Source: Colletes latitarsis (lineage: Eukaryota > Arthropoda > Insecta > Hymenoptera > Colletidae). Taken from it: a DNA stretch of 64,000 nt. The translations under genes and the position numbers were made by a program. Position 1 is the stretch's first letter. Every line of letters starts with the position of its first letter. The notes under the pieces were generated by a model that was not told the DNA's origin, made no database searches, and saw only the letters and a list, made by a program, of their open reading frames with translations. The stretch covers positions 7,192,001-7,256,000 of the forward strand of contig NC_135144.1 of assembly GCF_051014445.1 (NCBI RefSeq), given 5' to 3'. Below are positions 36,722 through 48,248 of this stretch, in pieces.

Positions 36722-37582
36722 CGGGGTGTTCGGCCACGCCTGGGAAAAATTTTAATAGGAGATTCTTCAGGTCAAAATAAGACAAAAATCAGGAATATCA
36801 ATATCTTAACTGAGGCTTCATTAATAAGTTATTAAAAAATTAAATTAAAAAATTTCAAATCATTCTGAAAAAATTATTTTTGGTTACGGGGCTCAATTAC
36901 AATCATTTTTGGTGAATATGTATACCCCTGAAATCCTACGCGTTTTCGAGAAAAAAATTCTTTACCGAAAATATAATTCATGAATGAATGATTCTCCTGA
37001 AATTTCATGTGTTTCAAATTGTTCTGAAAAAATTATTTTCGGTTGCTGGGGTCAATTACAAGCATTTTTGATGAATACACATACCCCCGAAATCCTACGC
37101 ACTTTCGAGAAAAAAATTCTTTACCGAAAATCAAATGTGAGGCCAGAAATGCTTCCTTGAAATATCATGTGAATCTTTAAAACGTGATAACTTCTGAACG
37201 GATTGGACGATTTTAATGTTTAAAAAAGCAAACGACGCGTATTTTAAAGGAGAATACGTAGAAATTCAAAAAATATTGGAAAAGTTGCTCCTTGACCCCG
37301 TAAAGTTAGAAAAACCCCATAAAAATGGTCCAATTTTCAAACGTTCATAACTCCTACAATAGTGAATATATTTTAATGAAACTTTTTTCTGAAGTAGAGG
37401 TTATAGGTACCTACAAAAAAGTATTAAACAACTTTTCCGTATAGCGTCAAACAAATTTATTAAAAATGAAAAACAAATGTTTAAGAAAAATCGACAAGGA
37501 GGTGGTGCCTAAAATTTTTGGCGAGAAAAGAATTTCTAGAATCTTCCATTAAAATTTTTCCCAGGGATAGCCGAACACCCTG
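36722..37582 (-). mobile_element. CAGGGTG-family element, complete (0.86 kb), reverse, inside RT
   Basis: The left end CGGGGTGTTCGGCCACGCCT is preceded by AATA. The right end GCCGAACACCCTG is followed by TATA at 37583. Reverse modules fill the interior, with a deletion near the right end (CTAGAATCTTCCATTAAAAT follows soon after a module). Excising it together with one 4-bp flank rejoins the reverse-transcriptase frame as PIYN/INDI, showing insertion into a pre-existing retrotransposon. Confidence 0.92.
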
Positions 37583-37740
37583 TATATTATAAATAGGAAA
37601 GTTCCCCAATGTGAACCTTGTGGAGCCTTGTGTGGTGAACCTTATATATCGAAGATTAAAAGTGTTCTTCTGGAACATTTCAGATTGCAGTGGTAACAAT
37701 AATTGTGTAGATGCCACGTAATTAATAGTTTTTTATACGT
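37583..37740 (-). pseudogene. reverse transcriptase remnant, upstream part
   Basis: Minus-strand frame reads FTTQGSTRFTLGNFPIYN. It corresponds to the PQGS...GPLLF..YIND block of RT, with substitutions, and leads directly into the INDI...YADD segment on the other side of the inserted element. Sequence further upstream is not recognisable as RT. Confidence 0.7.
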
Positions 37741-39299
37741 AATTTGAAGCAATTTCCAAATGTTTTCCCTTTCTAAAAAATATTTTGTAGCTGGATGATT
37801 GTATTACAGTAGTCCCTCATTAAGGTTCGCTACCTTTTCTCTCGATATTGTTCGCGGAGTCATCCCTATCAAATCTTCAAAACGTTGCAAGCCTGATCAT
37901 TAAGTGTTCGATACATAGAACTAACCAAACCTTCTCGAAAATATGGAAAAATAAAAGAATAGACTGATTGTAGCAGAGGTTATAGCATTTAGACGACAAA
38001 CGACAAATATGGTTTTAAGACTCGTTTATTACACACGACATTGTGTAAATGGTACGACGGTGTTACTCTTTTGTTTAAAACAACAGACGGCGCGCAACGC
38101 CTGCCAACGAGAGGGAAAAAATATCTCTGAAACGCCTACATGTTTGCCAACATGGGAATTATAACATTTCCAACACTGATGACAACTGATGAACGTATTA
38201 TAAGGCATAACGTTATCAACAAACCAACCTTCATTATTTTAAAGTTGAGCTATCATACGAGAATCGTGCAATTTTATTTAAAAAAAAAACTATATAGGTA
38301 TGTACTATATAGGTATCTATTTCATTCGTTCTCAATATTTCTGACTTTCGCTTCGCGATCAAGCCTAACAGAGGTAACAATCGACAATTCAACAGTATCT
38401 TCCTCGATAAAGTTCGTTCAGCGAACGTTAACGAGGGGTCGCCGTATAACTTTACAAATATTATAATACGAGAAAAATATATTCGTCGACATTAATCGCA
38501 AGAAATGTTTGATTCATCCACATTTTGGTGCACGCAAAAATTTCACTTTTGTATTATGAAAAACTGTTCCAGTGAGTTCATTTTGAGAAATTCTGTATCC
38601 TAAAACCTCTAAAAAAAATAGTTTGTAAGAGAGTCCACACTTTATATAATTGCATACTTACTTTTGTGTAGTTATTTTTACTGGTTGTAGTTGGTAGCGT
38701 TGGAATGGTGTTGTGAGGGAACACGTGTAGAAATACCTATGCACGTTCATTGTTAAAATAGAAATAAATGTGTTGAAATAATAATGAGTTGTTTAGAATG
38801 AACCAAACACAATCCCAACAATTTCTAGTGTTCAAAACAGTTATTTTACCCAGATTGATGTAGTTTGAACCAGTATTGATTATGTTTGATATCGTCTTAC
38901 ATAGCTTCTTCAAGATGCTTCTTGGTATTACGAATTTTGATTTGTCGAACGTTCGTACGTTCATTCAAGCGTGAAAAACGCCGAAGGTGTTGAAGTGTAG
39001 CAAAATGATCCAACTCTGTCGCGGACAAACGTAGGGGTTGTGAAACGAGTGTTCGAGGGTGGTTAAGCCACGCTTTCGGAAGCTTCCACGAATAAGGCTA
39101 TCCATTATGTTGTAACCTTCAATTGAATCGACAGTGAAACCCTTGAAAGCATTTTTGCTTTTAGAGGGACTTGGGAAAAGAAGTTGTACCACGTTTCATT
39201 GCGGTTTGGCAAAGTATGTCGTTACAATGATGGTGGAACGAGTGCTGATTGATCGGAGAAAAAGAAGGACTTTTAATCGTCTGAACGTTTATAGTAAAT
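37741..39299. other. AT-rich DNA, possible retroelement internal sequence at its right end
   Basis: No supportable gene. In minus orientation the part from 39345 down to about 38960 directly follows the LTR-like array and could be internal retroelement sequence. The minus frames 38965-39192 and 39161-39346 have no recognisable gag or pol motif. Confidence 0.35.
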
Positions 39300-39345
39300 G
39301 TCATCGTTGTCCACCGTATTGAGGGAGCTAGGGGGTCAAATAACA

Positions 39346-40381
39346 ACCCGACAAGCTACCCAACAATTATTAAATGTTTTTATTCGCGAATGATGTGGGT
39401 AACATGTAGCCACACGTAGATTAAGAATATAAATGGTATTGAACTATGAACATGTCTTTAACAGACTGATACTAAACGCGTCACTATAACAGACTGCACA
39501 ATGTAACGACGTCTTTACCAGACTGAGCTATGACAACGTCTCTCACGGACTGCCTTCTTTCTTAAAACTCTGCTCCCTATATACACAGCCGAACCCTAAT
39601 AGTAAAGGGAGAGAAAAAGAGAACCCGACAAACTACCCCACAATTGTTAAATGTTTTTATTCGCGAATGATGTGGATACCATGTAGCTACACGTAGGTTA
39701 AGGATATAAATGGTATTGAACTAGGAACACGTCTTTCACAGACTGACACTAAACGCGTCACTATAACAGACTGCACAATGTAACGACGTCTTTACCAGAC
39801 TGAGCTATGACAACGTCTCTTACGGACTGCCTTCTTTCTTAAAACTCTGCTCCCTATATACACAGCCGAACCCTAATAATAAAGGGAGAGAAAAAGAGAA
39901 CCCGACAAGCTACCCCACAATTGTTAAATGTTTTTATTCGCGAATGATGTGGATACCATGTAGCTACACGTAGGTTAAGGATATAAATGGTATTGAACTA
40001 TGAACACGTCTTTCACAGACTGACACTAAACGCGTCACTATAACAGACTGCACAATGTAACGACGTCTTTACCAGACTGAGCTATGACAACGTCTCTTAC
40101 GGACTGCCTTCTTTCTTAAAACTCTGCTCCCTATATACACAGCCGAACCCTAATAATAAAGGGAGAGAAAAAGAGAACCCGACAAGCTACCCCCCAATTA
40201 TTAAATGTTTTTATTCGCGAGTGATGTGGGTAACATGTAGCTACACGTAGACTAAGGATATAAATGGTATTGAACTATGAACACGTCTTTAACAGACTGA
40301 CACTAAACACGTCTCTATAACAGACTGCACAATGTAACGACGTCTTTACCAGACTAAGCTATGACAACGTCTCTTACCGAC
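39346..40381 (-). repeat. tandem array of LTR-like 277-bp units, 3.7 copies
   Basis: ACCCGACAAGCTACC-type starts fall at 39346, 39623, 39900 and 40177, exactly 277 bp apart. On the minus strand each unit reads CTCTTTTTCTCTCCCTTT, then GGCTGTGTATATAGGGAG (TATA-box-like), repeated CAGTCTG.AAAGACG blocks, CTACGTGTAGCT, then GCGAATAAAAACA (polyadenylation-like) and GTGGGGTAGCTTG. The related single copy is at 18030-18300. The last unit is cut at 40381 against a CAGGGTG element. The promoter and poly(A) signals in each unit suggest LTR origin. Confidence 0.85.
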
Positions 40382-40384
40382 CTA

Positions 40385-41768
40385 TTTCCGACCGTACTGA
40401 ATTTTTTTCTCGAAAATGCGCAAGATTTCGGGGGCATGTCTATTGACCAAAAATGATTGCAATTGACTCCCGCAACCGAAAATAATTTTTCCAAAACGAT
40501 TTGAAATTTTTATTTTCCGTCGAAAAATTTCACATCTCGAATTTTTTTCTCGAAAGTGGGTAGGATTTCAGAAGTATGTCTATTCACCAAAAATTATTGT
40601 AATTGACCCCCGCAACCAAAAATAATTTTTTCAGAATTAATTAAAAATTTTTTTTTTCGTCGAAAAATTTAGGCAGCTACCCCCTGTCGATTTTTCTTAA
40701 AAATTCCTTTTTCATTTTTAGTAATTTTGTTTGACGCCCTACAGAAAAGTTGTCAAATACTTTTTTGTAAGTACCCATGAGCTCTACTTCAGAAAAAAGT
40801 TTCATTGAAATATATTCACAACTGTAGGAGTTATGGCTGTCTGAAAATAGGACCATTTTTATGGGGTTTTTCGCATTTTACGGGGCCAAGGAGCAACTTT
40901 TCCAATATTTTTAGAATTTCTACATATTATTCACTAAAATACGCGTTGATTGCTTTTTTAAACATTAAAATCGTCCAATCTGTTCAGAAGTTATGACGTT
41001 TTAAATATATGCATGAAATTTCAGGGAAGCATTTCTGGCCTCACATTAGATTTTCGGTATGGAATTTTTTTCTCGAAAATGCGTAGGATTTCGCGGGTAT
41101 ATGTATTGACCAAAAATGACTATAATTGACTCCCGCAACTGATAATAATTTTTTTAGAACGATTTGGAAAACTTTTTTTTCATCGAAAAATTTAGGCACC
41201 TCCTACCCCTTGTCGATTTTTCTTAAAAATTCGTTTTTCATTTTTAGTAATTTTGTTTGACGCCCTACAGAAAAGTTGTCAAATACTTTTTTGTAGGTAC
41301 CCATGTCCTCTACTTCAGAAAAAAGTTTCATTGAAATATATTCACAGTTGTAGGAATTATGGCTATTTGAAAATAGGACCATTTTTATGGGGATTTTCTC
41401 ATTTTGCGGAGTCAAGGACCAACTTTTCGAATATTTTTACGATTTGTACATATTCTCCACCAAAATACGCGTAGTTTGCTTTTTTAAACGTTAAAATCGT
41501 CCAATCCGTTCATAAGTTATGATGTTCTAAAGATTCGCATGAAAATTCTGGCAGACATTTCTGGCCAGAAATTAAATTTTCGGTGAGGAATTTTTTTCTC
41601 GAAACTGAGTAGGATTTCGGGGGTATGTGTAATGACCAAAAATGATTGTAATTAACCCCCGCAACTGAAAATAATTTTTCCAGAACGATTTGAAATTTTA
41701 TATTTTCGCCGAAAAATTCAGCACCCCCTGTCGATTTTTCTTAAAAATCCGTTTTTGATTTTTATTAA
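40385..41768 (+). mobile_element. CAGGGTG-family element, both termini missing, forward
   Basis: It starts within the block normally just inside a left terminus (CCGTACTGAATTTTTTTCTC) and ends inside a module at about 41768. Two full forward modules are present, with recurring ORFs at 40805-40996 and 41253-41474. Confidence 0.87.
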
Positions 41769-42271
41769 AACGATCCTCGCTTTTAGTTGAGGAAGGCTTG
41801 TAATCTCCTCCTCGTACACTTTTGATGTAACATGACCTCATAAATAGAAATTAAGGGGTGTCAAATCTGGGGATCTTGGTGGCCAGTTTATTGGACCACC
41901 ACGGGCAATCCAAACTTCGTATAGTTCATTTAATAAATTCTTAACTTCTCGAGAAATATGTGGTGGGGTATTCTCGATTTGTATATCTAAACCGAAGATA
42001 ATAACATACTAAGATACCAAATGAAACTGTGAGAAGTGCTCAGAACGTCATGTCAACAGGAATGTACAGAAGTGGAAACATAAACAAAAGTCTGTATCGA
42101 GATCCATCCATCTGGGCCATAGTTAAGTGGTCGCGTACTCGCTGAATATTTAAAACCGATTTTCTCGAGAACGAAACATCAAATGAAAAAATTTTATTCC
42201 TTATTTTCGATTTGTTTTTTCATGTAGAATCACCCCCACCTCGATTCTACCACCGATGCTGGGATACCCTG
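41769..42271 (-). pseudogene. DDE transposase fragment with one transposon end
   Basis: Minus-strand translation of about 41985-41771 gives PPHISREVKNLLNE, then GGPINWPPRSPDLTPLNFYL, a stop where Trp is expected, then GHVTSKVYEEEI. PPRSPDLTPLNF is the third-acid block of an IS630/Tc1/mariner-superfamily transposase common in insects. At 42130-42271 the minus strand carries an element end (CAGGGTATCCCAGCATCGGT, then a GTTCTCGAGAAAATCGG block), followed by TATA-like flank. Most of the coding region is deleted, and the fragment is cut by the CAGGGTG element at 41768. Confidence 0.7.
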
Positions 42272-42278
42272 TATAATC

Positions 42279-42301
42279 AACATCCGTAAATCTAGTGTTA
42301 A
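42279..42301. mobile_element. terminal scrap of TTAA MITE family 2
   Basis: CATCCGTAAATCTAGTGTTAA matches the right end of the 48020-48245 element. The body is absent. Confidence 0.6.
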
Positions 42302-42430
42302 CAGGACGACCAGGCTTGCACGAGACCCTGGGAAAATGGAAAAATAGAAAGCTTAAAACTAACCTCACATTCTATTCCCATTCATACTCTGGCAAGGGCG
42401 TAGTGGATATACAATGACCGCTACAGTATA
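42299..42430 (-). mobile_element. LTR-like fragment, inverted copy of 17815-17930
   Basis: ACGACCAGGCTTGCACGAGA, CTGGGAAAATGGAAAAATAG and CATACTCTGGCAAGGGCG are reverse complements of the 17815-17930 sequence. It continues into GTAGTGGATATACA, which parallels 17803-17830. Two dispersed copies define the repeat; the superfamily is unknown. Confidence 0.7.
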
Positions 42431-42599
42431 ACTAAAAGAAATACAGTATTGTCTCTATAGAAGCGACGTTCTCGGGGCTCAACGCTCGGCTATATCGTGG
42501 ACGAGAAACGATTCTTGTAGAAAAGAACAGCGAGCATATGACAAAGAGGGACTGAGCGCCCGAGCATCGCCGAATTTGCTATCGCTTCCTTTGCTTCGG

Positions 42600-42752
42600 G
42601 TCGGCTGTAGCGAAACACAGGCGATGTTTATGCGAGCCTATACCGAATCGGTGTTCTAATTCTGACCTCTACCTCTCTTGGTAGAGGTCGTAGAATGAAA
42701 TACTGATTATATAGGCTCCCGTAAACATCGCCTGTGTTTCGATACAGCCGAC
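42600..42752. repeat. nested palindrome (43-bp arms plus inner 10-bp hairpin)
   Basis: The arms 42600-42642 (GTCGGCTGTAGCGAAACACA...) and 42710-42752 (...TGTTTCGATACAGCCGAC) are inverted with few mismatches. In the 67-nt loop, GACCTCTACC and GGTAGAGGTC (42664-42689) form a perfect second stem around TCTCTT. The region is GC-richer than its surroundings. It could be a small foldback element or a structured transcript. Confidence 0.85.
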
Positions 42753-42968
42753 GTGGAGTGACCTGAGCGATGCATGCCTTTGATCGCTTATTGCGTTAGT
42801 AAATGGGATCTAAATTGTATATCGTATTTGGTGTCATTTTAATCAGAAAAGTGTCACGAAGATGTTGATGAAGTTTGAAAAAAGAAAGAACAAAAGTAAA
42901 GATAAATTTCGTTGTTGATTTATTATTGTATATGTACTAGTTAAATCGTATCATAACTTCAGTACATA

Positions 42969-44150
42969 CAGGGTGTTCGGCCACCTCTGGGAAAAATTTT
43001 AATGGGAGATTTTAGAGGCCAAAATAAGACGAAAATAAAGAATACCAATTTGTTGATTGAGGCTTCGTTACAATGTTATTAACGTTTAAAGTTCCGCCAA
43101 TACTGAATTTTTTTCTCGAAAGTGGGTAAGATTTCGGGGGTATGTCTATTCACCGAAAACGATTATAATTGACCCGCGAACCGAAAATAATTTTTCCAGA
43201 ACGATTTGAAACTTTTCAATTTCGCCGAAAAATTTAGGCACCTACCCCCTGTCGATTTTTCTTAAAAATTCGTTTTTGATTTTTAATAATTTCGCTTGAC
43301 GTTCTACAGAAAAGTTGTTTAATACTTTTTTGTAGGTACCTATGGGCTCTACTTCAGAAAAAAGTTTCATTGAAATATATTCACTATTATAGGAATTATG
43401 GCTGTTTGAAAATTGGACCATTTGTATGGGGTTTTTCTAACATTACGGGGCCAAGGAACAACCTTTCGAATATTTTTATAATTGTTACATATTCTACACT
43501 AAAATACGTGGCGTTTGGCTTTTTGAACATTAAAATCGCCCAATCCGTTCAGAAGTTATGGTGTTTTAAAGATTCGCATGAAATTTACGGGAAGCATTTT
43601 TGGCCTGAAATTATATTTTCGGTAAGGAATTTTTTTCTCGAAAATGGTTAGGATTTCGAGGGTATGTCTATTGACCAAAAATGTTTATAATTGGTCCCTG
43701 CAATCAAAAATAATTTTTTTAGAACGATTTAAGATTTTTTAATTTTGTTGAAAAATTTCACACCTTCTCGAATTTTTTTCTCCAAACTGGGTGGGATTTC
43801 CGGGGTATATCTATTCATCAAAAATGATTATAATCGACCCTTGCAATCGGAAATAATTTTTTTAGAACGATTTAAAATTTTTTAATTTTTTTGACAAATT
43901 TCACACCTTCTCGAATTTTTTTCTCCAAACTGGGTAGGATTTCCGGGGTATATCTATTCATCAAAAATGATTATAATCGACCCTTGCAACCGAAAATAAT
44001 TTTTCCAAAACGATTTAAAATTTTTCAATTTAATTGTTAATAACTTTTTAACGAAGCCTCTATCAACAAATTGGTATTCTTGATTTTCGTCTTATTTTGA
44101 CCTCCAGAATCTCCCATTAAAATTTTTCCCAGGGGTGGCCAAACACCCTG
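42969..44150 (+). mobile_element. CAGGGTG-family element, complete (1.18 kb), forward
   Basis: CAGGGTGTTCGGCCACCTCT on the left and GTGGCCAAACACCCTG on the right, with about 113-bp terminal repeats (left inner edge GTTATTAACG, right inner edge GTTAATAACT). Flanks are CATA and TATA. One full module carries the best-preserved recurring ORF (43370-43651). Two copies of the short 130-bp submodule follow. Confidence 0.93.
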
Positions 44151-46308
44151 TATATGTATGTATCACTCGTTTACTGCAATAGTGATACGACTCGAAAAGA
44201 TATAACTTGTGAATTTAAACTGTTTAACCAACTTATTTTACTCTGAGTTGTCTCACGATTTCAGCAAATAAATGATAGGTCAATTAAATTACATTTCCTT
44301 TGTTCAGACGAGGATACACTTTAAAGAAAGGACAAATGTATATTATAATTTATGAAAAACAATAATAAAAATTATGTTGTACTTGATCTTAGTTAAATCA
44401 GAAAACTTCCACAAACATGTTAAAAGTTTCAAAACAAGAAAAGGAAAAATAAAAAATTTGTATTATTGCACTAGTGTTGCCTTAGTAATTTGAACCCGTA
44501 TCGTATGACAATGTTCGACGACCAATCGTCAAGCGCGCCGCTATTTTGGGGAATCGCCCATAGGAAGGCACACTCGCCGGTACAGCGAGTGCTGGGTTCC
44601 AACAGTACGCAGTGGGGATAAGTAGAGGGGATACGATATTTGCCTATATCGTGGACGAGTTCTGAACTTATATAGAGACAATACTGTACTGTCAAAAGAG
44701 CTCAAACGTACATTACTCGAACATCGAATAACAAACATGTATTATTGGAAGAAACGAGTCTTCTGGCCTATTCTTAAAGTATGCATTTACAATATTATCA
44801 TTGTTGACACAAGTTGCGTTTGTTAATGTTTTCAACGCTCAACGTTTTATTATAAAAGCATTCAAACAGTCGCAGTTTATAATCGCATCGATCAATCGAA
44901 TGGATAATTAGCAACCCATTATCGACTCATTGTTAAATCTGACGATTAAGTTTTCGCAAAAATTTTGTTCCCTGAAGCATTTCATTTCCGGGGCATTCTC
45001 GTGCTTTATTAAAACGAAGCAGTATTTAATATAGACCCTGATCGATAAATAAGTATATTGCGCTGGTATGTGTATTATCTGGAATCTGATCAAACCAATG
45101 CAAGTGAAATACGTTTAATCAGCTGCGCGATAGAGAACTGCAGTTCCGTAATAATTGCAAGAATTTATTGATCCGAACGTCGACACGCGTACAGTTAGTG
45201 TTTCACCAATCATATTCTACAGCAGAGGAAACGCAAATTTTGAAATTCCCCGAGTCGTCTTCGTTTCGAATGACTTTCTTATCGAAACGCAATACTCGAT
45301 ATCCAGAACGTGACGAACCTGTTGGTTTTTCTTTTTAACTTGTATTTCGTCGCGTTTGTGTCGCGAAACGACCAACCGAATATCGAAGGTTCGCCATTAT
45401 TTACGGAAGAAAAATGCGATCGAGGCGAATACGAGATCCCGTGTAACGTTTCACGATCGAACGTTCTAATTGAAAGCTGACAAATGGAATCGGTTTAAAA
45501 TATTGCAATATAAAATGTACAACCAACGCTCAAACTTTTCAAAATAGAACGCGGAATTATTTTCATTCACTGAAATATTTCGGTTTCGCGTTATATCTCG
45601 ATATAAAATATTAACAAAATATAAAATGCAACCGTGCAACGTTTCGAGACCCGAAAAATAGACTGAGCTCGAAATGTATGTAAAACGAAGCAGATAACTG
45701 ACGCGCTAAATCTACAAAATAAAATTGATGAATTCAGACGGTGAAAAGTGATTCGCTTTACTTAGTCTGCAGACAAGTTTCCATCGGATTATTACTTCTT
45801 CGAGAGTTTGCAAAACCATCACTCTGGAAAGCAGTTGAGAAATGTTGACACAGTCAGACGGTATTCGAGAGAATTCTTACTTGATTTAAAGAGTTTTTGT
45901 AAAAGAGGGATCAGAAAATTAGTGGACGGACGGAGAATTATTGCAGAAAATGAGGGAAAATAGATTTGTAATTAATGATTATAAATAATTGAACCTTTTA
46001 AAAAAGAGAAATATACTGGATGTTTTTAACAATATGCAGTTGACATTTGAAATTACAGGCAAAGATTGTATTGAAAATTTAATAAATATCACGGCATTTG
46101 GAGGCAGTAATTAGGACGAATGGTGGTAAAACAAAATATTAATTCTTCTATATTATATGTTTTATAAAATATCCACTTTTGTCTCTTTACAATTCTGTAT
46201 ATTAGTCATTAAATGCAATTTACTTCTATAAAAACGAAAATATTCTTTTAAATTTTTTATTAAATAGCCTAAGTGCGTTATAGATACATAATAAATAAAG
46301 TTTACTTA
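44151..46308. other. low-copy DNA
   Basis: Positions 44500-44720 are GC-richer. The minus strand there contains GTATTGTCTCTATATAAG, also found in part at 42440-42460, which looks like a promoter-type repeat fragment. Positions 45100-45480 are moderately CpG-rich. The ORFs 44471-44738 and 44908-45093 have no recognisable domain. Confidence 0.4.
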
Positions 46309-46310
46309 TA

Positions 46311-46480
46311 CAGGGTGGTCGCTGGGAAAAAGTTTAAAAAGTTATTTTAAAAAATAACTTTTTTAAAAAATAACTTTTTAACAAAGCCTTAATCAACAAA
46401 TTAGTATTCTTGATTTTCGTCTTATTTTGGCCTCTAGAATTTCTCATTTAAATTTTTCCCAGGGTTGGCCGAACACCCTG
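46311..46480. mobile_element. minimal CAGGGTG-family deletion derivative (170 bp)
   Basis: The left end is reduced to CAGGGTGGTCGCTGGGAAAA, joined through a TTTTTAAAAAATAACTTT palindromic stretch to a nearly full right terminal repeat ending GGCCGAACACCCTG. It is flanked on both sides by TATA. This shows that ends alone may be mobilised, or that large internal deletions accumulate. Confidence 0.88.
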
Positions 46481-47824
46481 TATAACAATAGTACTATTTT
46501 GATTAATATCCATTTATAGCTATTTCCACTACTTGTCCACTTAATTTTGTCCCTGACTATACAGGGTGTTCCGGTTATTATTAGCGAGCGATTTTTTCAA
46601 AAACTATTTCAATTAGAAAAAAATAAAAGAGAACAAAATTGCATAGTTTCTTATAACCAATAGGTCAGTTTATAACAATTTGACATATTTACATTATTTT
46701 TCAAGAAATGAAGGCTGAAGGAGGTAAAACATCTCATTTATTTATGGAACGACCTATTAATTTTAGTTAGTTTATACTGAAAGATATTTTAAATGAAATG
46801 TTAATATATTTCAGTAGATGGAACGAGATCTTATTTCGAATATCTGAGGCATTTGCAAACTTTTTAATTTCATTTAATACTTGCGCTCTCGGTCATAATT
46901 GATTCAGAAACATTTAAAACGTCACGTCAATCCCACAATAATTATTATTTGAAATATTTCGTGTATCATAAAAGCTACAAAACATAAATTCAGAATTCAA
47001 AGTTTCGCTATATTTTTATTTATCAAGATTTTAACTTCTAGCCAATAAAGCATTTTAAAAAAACCCCCATTAAACAGGAAGCTATAGCAACCACATTTTT
47101 TAATGTTTTTGGATAGAAACGATACTTATATCTAGCGAATCTCGATACAAAATAGCCTACCTACAGCTAAATAAAAAAATCACAAAACGAATCGAAAAAA
47201 TGAGTCTTTACATATCCCCTTGAATCGCAGTAAATTACATCCTCTTTGTTAAAAATAATATACATAGTCGATGATACAATACTTCGTAATAATTACTCTA
47301 CGTTTAAACCTCTAGTCTTTCCAAACGGTCGATACGGTTCTACAAAATCTCGAAGCCGGTTGGCTGGTTTTGCGAATTCGATGTAGCCATGATAATTAGC
47401 ATCCGGTGTTTCCCAGGTCTGCAGAGTTTGCTTGCCTTTAAACCCCCTGCAGCTCCTTTCCATTGGCCCATTTTCCTCGGGGGGCCTGTTACCATCCGTT
47501 ACTCCCTCTTTACCACGACGATAGTTTTGTAAACAACCTAGCCGCGAAACTCACGTAACAATTTCGCAACTACGCCTCACCTAAATCCACGATCGTGTCA
47601 CGATTTCTCCCCGTGACACGTCGCAACCGTGACGACGCTCTACGACCGCGATTAATTAACCGTTTAACCGATACTGCTTCAAGATCGACGACACTGTTAC
47701 TGCTTCCCGGGCGATATTGGTTTCCTGGTGTTTTCCAGCACCGATAAATAGGGATCTCGTCGATTGTCGTTCAAATCAAATACAAGGACCCATTGAACCG
47801 TGATGGATTTCATGTTATACGCAT
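46481..47824. other. low-copy DNA, GC-rich at 47330-47780
   Basis: Another element end (ACAGGGTGTTCCGGTTATTA) begins at 46561 but no partner is seen. Positions 47330-47780 are GC-rich, with long pyrimidine-rich blocks and no convincing ORF, so it may be conserved non-coding or regulatory DNA. Confidence 0.4.
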
Positions 47825-48019
47825 CTTATAAGGAGAGCAAGACCTTCTTCAAACTTTGCACATTTGAAGATTTAGTTATCCAGTTTAAGAATTACAGGGA
47901 CAGATACACAATAATTTTTTAAATATCAATGATTAAAACTTCGTTAGTATCGATAAATATAATTTTAATTTATCAAATTGCAATTACAACCATGGTATCT
48001 ATATAAAATTTTTATATTT
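47825..48019 (+). repeat. dispersed repeat R, copy 1
   Basis: The sequence AAGGAGAGCAAGACCTTC ... GATTTAGTTATCCAGTTTAA ... CAATAATTTTTTAAATATCA ... ATAATTTTAATTTATCAAAT ... CATGGTATC recurs at 49340-49480 (same strand, second half) and 49550-49835 (inverted, fuller). Confidence 0.75.
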
Positions 48020-48245
48020 TTAACACTAGATTTACGGGCATTGATAGCACGTATATTTATTGATACCTCTCATGTTGACGATTACCTTAAAATACGATTT
48101 TTCTTTTAATTAGAATATGTATTCATGCCATTGCATCAATCAAATTCAACATAAATTGCTAAAAAATAATATTTACGTATTCTGCAATTTAAAATATGGA
48201 ATCTGACATCCGTCAAATTGACGGCATCCGTAAATCTAGTGTTAA
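48020..48245. mobile_element. TTAA-flanked MITE, piggyBac type (family 2, second copy)
   Basis: TTAACACTAGATTTACGG on the left and CCGTAAATCTAGTGTTAA on the right, with TTAA at both edges. The body shares its internal blocks with 24976-25200. Its right edge lies three bases before a CAGGGTG-family element. Confidence 0.88.
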
Positions 48246-48248
48246 ATA

